The notes beneath the pieces were generated by a model, which had not been told where the DNA came from, made no database searches, and saw only the letters and a program-made list of their open reading frames with translations. Of a stretch of 10,492 nucleotides of DNA, positions 1 through 9,200 are shown in pieces. The DNA is from a bacterium. GTDB lineage: Bacteria > Oederibacteriota > CAKKQC01. The translations under genes were made by a program, and so were the position numbers. Every line of letters starts with the position of its first letter. The stretch's first letter is position 1. The stretch is from contig CAKKQC010000080.1 in the NCBI GenBank assembly GCA_919901855.1, positions 1 to 10,492 on the forward strand, read 5' to 3'.

Positions 1-240
1 CGCGGTCGCGCAGGTCTTGTCCGCCGTGTCGCACGTCCGGCCCGCCCAGGGGAGGGTGCCCAGATGACCGCCCTGCTTGTCGTAGAGGTCGACCGACGCC
101 AGCGTCGTCCCCGCCAGGTTCGGCGCGAACGGGGTCGGCCCGATCTTGATCGTCTCGATTGTTGTGACGATCCCCGCCGTCGGCAGGAGCGCGACCAGTT
201 CGCCCGCCGAGTTGAAGATCCGCGCCATCACCTCGGTCCG
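1..240 (-). other. FlgD Ig-like-type module 2, truncated by window edge
   Basis: Directly after module 1 the protein reads RTEVMARIFNSAGELVALLP, again the IFNxxGExV opening strand. It continues with ETIKIGPTPFAPN, which resembles the VxPNPFxP signature of C-terminal sandwich or sorting-type domains, and then VDLYDKQGGHLGTLPWAGR. The coding frame runs off the window at base 1, with two more cysteines in the last twelve residues. The protein therefore extends further, and a sorting or anchor domain beyond the edge is possible but unseen. Confidence 0.65.
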
Positions 241-3200
241 CTTCGCCGCGATCACGATTTCACGCTTGATCACGACCGGCGTCCCCGTCTGGATGTCGAC
301 CGACTCCACGTTCACGACATAGAGGCCGTTGGGCACGTAGTTCCCCGCGTCGTTCTTGCCGTCCCACCAGATCCGGTCGAACGCCTGACCGTCGGCCATG
401 ATCAACTGCGGGAAGACGAACTTGACGAGGTCGTTCACGCAGTCGCCTTCCGGCGAGAATCCGGCCTGCGAGTCCACGATCGCGTTCGGACACGCCCCGC
501 CCGCCGTGTAGCTGAAGTTCATCTGGTTCGGGGCACGGCCCACGAGCAGGGGCTCGAAGCTGCGTACGATCTCGCCCGCGGCGTTGAAGATCTTGACCGT
601 CAGCGTAACCGGGCCCGCCAGGGGGAAGCCGACCACGGACGGCAGCGTCGCGGAACGCACCCCCGAGCAAGGATTCGTGAGGGTCCCCTGGAGCGAGTTC
701 TGCACGAACCTCGCGCCCACGTCGGACGCGTAGGGCTTCGTGTCGAGGTACAGCGTTACCGACTCTCCCGGCAGGAGCGAGAGGCCGGTGCCGCCGAGGA
801 CCACGAGCAGCAGTCCGCCCGAACCCGTCGTCGTATAGAACACCGGCGCAGTGGCCCCCGTGTCCGGCTGGAGCGGAGTCCCGTACGACGCCATGCTCGC
901 GGGCAGCCCGTTCAGCGGGATCTCGATCCGATCGATCGAGGCGTCGAGCGACGGCAGCGAATCCACGATCAGGATGTCCTGGGCCGGCTTGCCGCCCGTG
1001 TTAGCCACGATCACCTTCCAGTAGATGGGCATCCCCATCTGCGGAAGCGTCGCGTGCGACGTCCGCGTCGGATCGTTCGCGTAGAAGTCCTGCCAGACGG
1101 TGAGGTTGGGCGACGGAGCGGTAATCGCCACCGCGACCGTCGCCGGCTGGATCACCGGCGCGGCGCAGAGCGTGAGCCCGGTCACGGTCGCCGTGTTCGA
1201 GATGACGCCAGTGTAACAGGCGCCCGCGAGCCCGCTGACTCGCACCGACCGGACCTCCTTCGGCGCGAGGGCGCCGAAGTCCCAGTCGTACTGCGGCTGC
1301 GTACCCACGATCGCCGTGATGATCATCGTCGCCGAGTACGTCGCATCCTGCAGGACCGTGGCCGTAAACTCCGCCGTCGGCGGCAGGAGGTCGACGAGGT
1401 GCACGTTGGCGACGGTCTCCTCCCCGACGTTCGAGATCGTGATGTCGTAGGTCATCGGTCCGCCGCTCACGGGCTGGCTCGGCGTCAGCGTCTTCGTGAT
1501 CGTGACTCCGGGCACCGGCGGCGTCGCCGTGAACTGGACCGGCGTGCTGTACTCGGTCGCCGTCCAGGAAATCGGGTTCCAGCCGAACGCGGCGGCCACG
1601 TTGTCCCGCTGAACGTCCGCACACACGTGGCCGACGAAACCGGTCACCGTGAACGAGAAGCTCTTGCCCGGGTTGAGGTTCGCCGTCCCCGGGAAGATGT
1701 TACCCCACGCCCAGCATGTGCCGGAGACCGCCGGCGCGATCGTGGCCGCGAAGATCGCATTGTCCTGGTCCGTTGTCTGTAGCGTGACCTCGGGAGCCAC
1801 GGTGTCCCAGATCCGGATGTCGTGGAGGGATGTCTGGCCCGTGTTCGTCACGACGATCAGGTATGTGATCTTGTCGCCCACATTCAGGACGGACCCGGAA
1901 GGCGGCGTCTGGATCTTCTGCACCGCGATCGAGGTCACGGATGCGTCGATGATGAAGCCCGTGGACGGCGTCGACTGCGCCGTGGCGACCGTCACTCCGC
2001 AGCCGTTGGTCCCGGTCACGAACGCCGTGTTGCTCACGGCAGTCGGGGCGGAGACGATCCCCGCCTTGGCATCCACCGTGATCGTCAGCGACATGCCCGG
2101 CTGGAAGATCAGCCCGGTACCGCTCCACACCCAGCGCGTCCCGCCGCCCGGCAGGCCCACCGGAATGGCGGTGTTGAGCCCAGGAGCCAGCGACGTCACC
2201 GACTCGAGCAGCGGCGAGACCGTGTCGACGATGGCGAGATCCGTCAAGGTCGCCGCGCCCGTGTTCGTCACGAGCAGCGTGTACTGCACCGGATCACCCG
2301 TGTTCAGGAGCCCCCCCACGGGCAGCACCTGGGTCTTCACGATGGAAAGCGCCTGCAGGTACGGCTGGCCCGTGAACTCGACGCGCGCGGTCGTCATCGG
2401 CGAGGCCGAGCAGGCCGCGCTCCCGGCAACGTACGCCGTGTTCGACACCGCCCGGCTGGTGCACACCTCACCCACGATGCCGTCGATCCAGAAGGTCTCG
2501 GTCCCGCCCAGCCCAAGGAAGTAGCCCGCCGGGCTGGTCCACGCGTAGCGCGTTCCCGAGGTCACCGAGGCGACGGGCGCCACGACGAACCCCGCCGATG
2601 CCGCGGTCTGCACGACCTGGACGATCTCGGGCGGCAGGGTGTCGACCACCACGAGGCTGGTCAGGGACGCGGTGCCCGTGTTCGTGACCTGGATCGTGTA
2701 CCGCACCGGCGACCCGGTACCAATGGATGCGCCGGTCGCCGGCGTCTGGGTGATCGTCACCGCCGTGTTCGGGACCGCGGGCCTGATCGTGAATGCAGCA
2801 CCCTGGCTGAACTTCGTGGCGGATCCGCAGACGGCGTCGTTCACCGTGACGTAGGCCGTATTCGACACCGTGACGGGAGCGCAGATCACGCCGGCGCTGG
2901 CCGTCATCGTGAAGGTCAGGACCTGGCCCGGGAGGAAGCTGAACCCGGAAGCCGACCAGATGTAGCGGGTGCCCGATCCGGCCACGCTCGTCACCGCAGG
3001 CGGTCCGAACGCCGGCGAAGACGCGACGGTCCCGACGTTCACGAGCACGGGCGACAGGGTGTCGACCAGGGAGAAGTTCGTGAACGTGACACCGCCCGTG
3101 TTCGTGACCGCGATCTGGTAGGTCAGGGGCCACCCGATCTCCACGGCGCTCCCCGACGGCGGGACCATGGTCTTGACGACGCTGATGGCGGGCACCGGCG

Positions 3201-6200
3201 CCCTGACCGTCGTCGTGACCAGGTTCGAGACCATCCGGGTCGAGGACAGGCAGTCGATGTCCGCGATCAGGTACGCGGTGTTGGAAACCTGCCGGGTCGT
3301 GCACACCGCGCCAATCGTTCCGTCGAGCCGGAAGATCGTCGACTGGCCCGGCAGGAACGGCACGGAGTTGACCCAGCTATACACCGTCCCCGAGGACGTC
3401 TGCTGGACCGGCAGGGCCGTGAACCCGCCCGGAGTCGTCTGCACCGCGTTGATCACCTCGGGCTCGACGGTGTCGACGACGACGAGGTTCGTGATCGTGG
3501 CCGTGCCCGTGTTCTTCACCAGGATCTCGTACGTCACCGGGCTTCCCATGTCCGGAGCCGCCGGAGTCTGGGTCTTCACGATCGAAATCCCCGGCACCGG
3601 TGCCGGCACGATGCTGCCGTCGACGTTCGAGAAGGCGCGCACTTCCGTGCACACGTTCATCCCGGTGGCGTACGCGGTGTTGGACACCTGCCGCGTGGAG
3701 CATACCAGACCCATGATCCCGTTCACCTGGAAGGTGAGCGTGTTCCCGGGCGCGAATCCGATCCCCGCGGCCGACCATACGTACCGCGTGCCCGTGCCCG
3801 GGACGCTCGTCACGACCGGCGCCAAGATGCCGCCCGGCTCCAGGGTCGTGATGCCGGTGACCACGGGCGAGATCGTGTCGACGAGCACGATGTCGTCGAT
3901 TACCGACGTGCCCGTGTTCACCACGTCGATCTTGTAGTTGACGGGGACCCCGACGCCGTTCCCGCCCGTGACCGTCTTCACCACGGAGATCCCGTTCGTA
4001 GGCGGCGTGACCGTGAAGTCGACCTCGTTCGAGAGCAGCTTCGTCGCCGTCAGGCACGCGCTGTTCGCCACGACGTAGGCCGTGTTCGACATCGACGAGG
4101 GCACGCAGATCAGCCCGACCGCCCCGGAGAGGAGGAAGGACGCGGTCGCCCCGGGGTAGAACGGCGCGGTCGACCTCCAACTGTAAACGGTCCCGGAGGC
4201 TGTCGACCTGACGGCGAGCTGCGAGAACCCGCCCGGAGTACCGATGCCGGCGGGCGGGATCACGATCTCGCCCTGAACCGTGTCGACGATGAGCATGGAG
4301 TCCACGGTCATGGCCCCGTTGTTCGTCACGTCGATCTGGTACGTGATCGGACCCATCGACACCGGGGACGCCGGGATCTGGGTCTTGACGATCGCGAGCG
4401 ACTGCTTCGGCGTCCGCACGATCGAGCCGTCGACGTTAGAGAACACGCGCGCCTCGTCACAGATGCTCTTGCCGGCCGCATAGGCCGTGTTCGACACGAT
4501 CGTGTCCTTGCAGACTATCCCCATGATCCCGGTGACCGTGAACCTGAACGTGGCGGTCGGCGGGAAGAAGCCCGGACTCGTAAAAGCCCACTCGTACCGC
4601 GTTCCCGTGGCGACGCTCGTCACCACCGGCGCCGTGAACGGCTGGGTCGTCGTGATCCCGGTGACGACGGGCGAGATCGTATCCACGAGCACGAGGGTGT
4701 CGATGATCCGCGACCCCGTGTTCGTAACGTCGATCGTGTAGGTCACCGGCTCCCCGACCCCGTTCCCGCCGGTCACCGTCTTGACGACGGTCAGATCGGT
4801 GGTCGTCCCGGGCAGCGTGAAGCCGGTGTCGTTCGAGATGAGCTTCGTCGCCGTCAGGCACGCCGTGTCCGCCATCAGGAAGGCGGTATTGGACACCGTC
4901 GTCGGCGTGCAGATGGTACCCACCGACCCGACCAGGCTGAACGTCGCGACGGCGCCGGGGAAGAACGGCCCAACCGACCGCCAGCTATAGATCGTGCCGG
5001 AAGCGCTCTGTTTGACGGGCAGGGCCACGAAACCGCCGGGGACCACCTGTGCCACCACGACCTCGGCCGGCACGGTATCAACGAGGAGGAGGCTGTCCAC
5101 GGTCATCGCCCCCTGGTTCGACACGACGATGTCGTACTGGATCGGGCCGAGCGCCGTCGGTGCGAGCGGAGTCTGCGTCTTCACGATCGTGATCATCTGC
5201 TTGGGCGCCGCGATCACGCTCCCGTCCACGTTCGAGAAGATGCGCATCTCCGTGCACACGTTGCCGGCGGCGGCGTACGCGGTGTTGGAAACCGCCCTGT
5301 TCGCGCACACGACGCCCATGGTCCCTTGCACGGTGAAGGTATACGTATCACCCGGCGCGAAGAAGCCAGGGGCGGCGAACGTCCACTCGTACCTCGTCCC
5401 TGCCCCGGGGGCGCCCAGGGGCGACACCAGTGGAGCAGGGAACGGCCAGGGCCCGGTCTGGGTCGTGATGATCCCCGTGACCACGGGCGAGACCGTGTCG
5501 ACGACCGTGAGGTAGTCGAGCGGCGCCGTGCCCGAGTTCACCACAGTGATCGTGTAGGTGACCGGCGCCCCGACTCCCGCTCCGCCCGTGACCGTCTTCA
5601 TGACGGTGAGGTCGGGCGCCAGCGGCGTGATCGTGAAGTCGGTCTCGTTCGAGATCAGCTTGGTCGCCGTAAGGCACGCGGTATTGGCGACGGCGTAGGC
5701 CGTGTTCGACACCGAGGTCGGGGTGCAGATGAGACCCACCGTGCCGACCAGCGAGAACGTCACGGAAGCCCCCGGGTAGACGGGCGCGATCGACCGCCAG
5801 GAGAAGACGGTGCCGGAGGGGGTCGACCTGATTCCCATCGGCACGAACCCGCCGGGAGTGACCTGGCCCGCAGGCGGGATGGTTACCTCGGCCTGGACCG
5901 TGTCCACGACCAGCAGCGAATCGATCGTCATTGCGCCCGTGTTCGTCACCACGATGTCGTACTGGATCGGGCCGAGGGGTACCGGCGCCAGCGGCGTCTG
6001 GGTCTTCACGATCGTGAACTGCTGCTTCGGCACCGGCACCACGCTCCCGTCCACGTTCGAGAACGCCCTAACCTCGGTGCAGATGTTCCGGCCCGTCACG
6101 TAGGCCGTGTTCGACACGACCGTGTTCGCGCAGACCACGCCCATGGTCCCCGTGATGGTGACCGTCAGGGTGACGCCCGACGCCAACGCGAGGCTGGTGC

Positions 6201-9200
6201 CCGTCCAGACGTACCGGGATCCCGAGACGCTCGGAGACACCGCCGGCGCGCCGAAACCGGCGGGCTGGTCGGTCGTGATCCCCGTCACCACCGGCGACAG
6301 GGTGTCAACCAAGGAGATCTCGTCGATGATCGCACCGATCGACCCCGTGTTCGTCACGTCAAGCCGGTAGGTGACCGGCGCGCCGACACCCGCTCCGCCC
6401 GTCACGGTCTTGACCACCGAGATCGCCGTGGTCGGCACCGGGACCGTGAAGTCCGTCTCGTTCGAGAGGAGCTTCACCGTCGTGCACGCCGATGTCGCGA
6501 CCACGTAAGCAGTGTTCGAGACCGTCGTGTCGACGCAGATGAGCCCCACGGTCCCCGTGATCGTGACCGTCAGGTCCGTCCCGGGCAGGAAGGGCGCCGT
6601 CGACCGCCAGCTGTAGATCGTGCCCGACGGAGTCGACTTGAGCCCCAGCGCGATCATCCCGGCCGGCGTCTCCTGAACCGCCCCGATGATCTCGGGCTGA
6701 ACCGTGTCCACGATCGTGATCGTGCTGAACGTGGCCGACCCCAGGTTGGTGACGACGATCCGGTAGGACACTTCCGACCCCACGACCGGGGGCGCCATCG
6801 TGGTCGTGGACTGTGTCTTCGAGATCGACAGCAGGGTGGTCGGCGCCTTGATCACGGTCCCGACGACGTTCGAGAATCCCTGCAACTCCGTGCAGATGTT
6901 GGCGGCCGTGACGTAGGCCGTGTTCGAAACCGCCTTGTCCGCGCAGACGAGGCCCATTATGCCGTCGAGTTCGAACGTCAGCGAGGAGCCGCTCGGCACC
7001 GAGAGCCCCGTCGCCGACCACACGTACCGGGTCCCCGACGCCGTCGGCGCCACGGACGGCGGCGTGAAGCCCGGCGGATCGATCGTCGTGACGCCCGTCA
7101 CGACTGGCGAGATCGTATCCACGAGGACGACGTCCGTGAACGGGAACCCGCCGGTGTTCGTCACCACGATCTGGTATTGCACCGGTTCCCCGACCGAGTT
7201 CCCGCCCGTCTGGGTCTTGACCACGGTCATCGACGGCGGCGGGATCAGGACCGAGAAGTCGGTCTCGTTCGACGTCATCTTCGTCGTCGTGCACGCGGTC
7301 GTCGCCATCAGGAACGCCGTGTTCGAGACCGGCGTCGGCGCGCAGATCTGGCCCACAGTCGCGTCAAGCTGGAAGACCGCGACCGTGCCGGGCAGGAACG
7401 GCGCCGTGTTCACCCAGCTATACACCGTGCCCGAAGCGCTCTGGACCACGGGGCGGTTCGCGAAGCCCGCGGGTGCCGTCTGGATCACCAGCGTGATCTC
7501 GGGCTGGAGCGAGTCGACCACGATCAGGGAATCGATGGTCGCGCTCCCCGTATTCGTGACGACGATCTGGTACTGGACCGGGCCGAGCGAGATTGGCGCG
7601 GCCGGGGCCTGCGTCTTCACGATCGTGATCCCCTCGATCGGCGCGTTGATCACGCTCCCGACCATGTTGGAGAACGTCGGCATCGCGGCGCAGGAGTTGC
7701 TCGCCATCACGTACGCCGTGTTGGATACCGCCTTGTCCGCGCAGACCAGGCCCATGGTGCCGTTGATCGTGAACGTCAACGTGTTCCCGGCCACCAGGCC
7801 GATGCCCGTCGCGCTCCACACGTACCGGGTCCCCGTGCCAGCCACGCTCACGACCGCCGGCGCCGCGAACCCGCCAGGTTCCGTGGTCGTGACCCCGGTC
7901 ACGACGGGCGAGACCGTATCAACCAGCGTGATGTCCTCGACAGGGGCCACTCCCGTGTTCGTGATGTCGATCTGGTACGTGACCGGCTCGCCGATGCCGT
8001 TCCCGCCGGTCTGGGTCTTCACGACCGTGACCGCCGAGCCGGGCACCGGGATGGAGAAGTCGGTCTCGTTCGACGCCATCCTCGTCGTCGAGCACGCGGT
8101 CCGCGCCACCAGGTACGCCGTGTTCGAGACGGGCGTCGGCGCGCAGATCAGGCCGACCGTCCCGTCGAGTTGGAACGTCGCGACCGTGCCGGGCAGGAAG
8201 GGCGCCGTCGACACCCACCCGTACAGGGTCCCCGACGCCATCTGGAACACCGGCCGGGCGGCGAAGCCCGCCGGGGTCGTCTGCGTCACGGCCGTAATCT
8301 CGCCCTGCACCGTGTCCACGACGATCAGCGAGTCGATCGTCATCGCCCCGTTGTTCGTGACCACGATCTGGTACGTGATCGGGCCCAGCGACACCGGCGC
8401 CGCCGGGATCTGGTTCTTCACGATCATGATGCTCTGCACCGGCGCCGCGATGACGCTCCCGACCACGTTCGAGAGCGCGCGGACCTCGGTGCAGACGTTC
8501 TTGCCGGCGACGTACGCCGTGTTGGAGACCGCCCGCGTCGCACACACCAGCCCCATCGTCCCGTTCACGGTGAACGTGAGCGTGTTGCCCGGCGCGAAAC
8601 CGACTCCCGCGGCGCTCCAGACGTACCGCGTGCCCGAAGCAGTCGGGGTCACGACCGGCGGCGCGAATCCGCCCGGCTCTGTCGTCGTCACGCCGGTCAC
8701 TACCGGCGATACCGTGTCGACCAGGAGCATGTCGTCGATCACGACCGCGCCCGAGTTGGTCACGTCGATCTGGTACGTCACCGGCTCGCCCACGCCGCCG
8801 CCGCCGGTCTGCGTCTTCACGATCGAGATCGCCGTCGTCGGCACCGCGATCGAGAAGTCGGTCTCGTTCGACGCCATGCGCGTCGTCGAGCACGCGGTCC
8901 GTGCCACCATGTACGCCGTGTTCGACACCGGCGTCGTCACGCAGATCAGGCCCACCGTCCCGTCGAGCTGGAACGTCGCCGTCGTGCCCGGGTAGAACGG
9001 CGCCGTGCTCTCCCAGCCGTAGAGGGTTCCCGATGCCATCTGGAACACCGGCCGGGCGGCGAAGCCCGCCGGGGTCGTCTGCGTCACGGCCGTAATCTCG
9101 CCCTGCACCGTGTCCACGACGATCAGCGAGTCGACGGTCATCGCCCCGTTGTTCGTGACCACGATCTGGTACGTGATCGGCGCGAGCGCAACGGGCACCG

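Noticed and set aside
770-825. Hydrophobic stretch GSGGLLLVVLGGTGLSLL as a transmembrane helix
   Set aside because: It is short and glycine-broken, lacks flanking charges, and lies inside a beta-sandwich domain followed by more extracellular-type modules. Beta strands with a turn fit better.
6920-8995. Plus-strand open frame of 691 codons with a Val/Thr/Pro-rich repetitive product
   Set aside because: The composition looks plausible for a surface repeat protein, but its repeats are just the 400-base unit period seen in another frame. It opposes the continuous minus-strand frame and has no recognised motif or separate start region.
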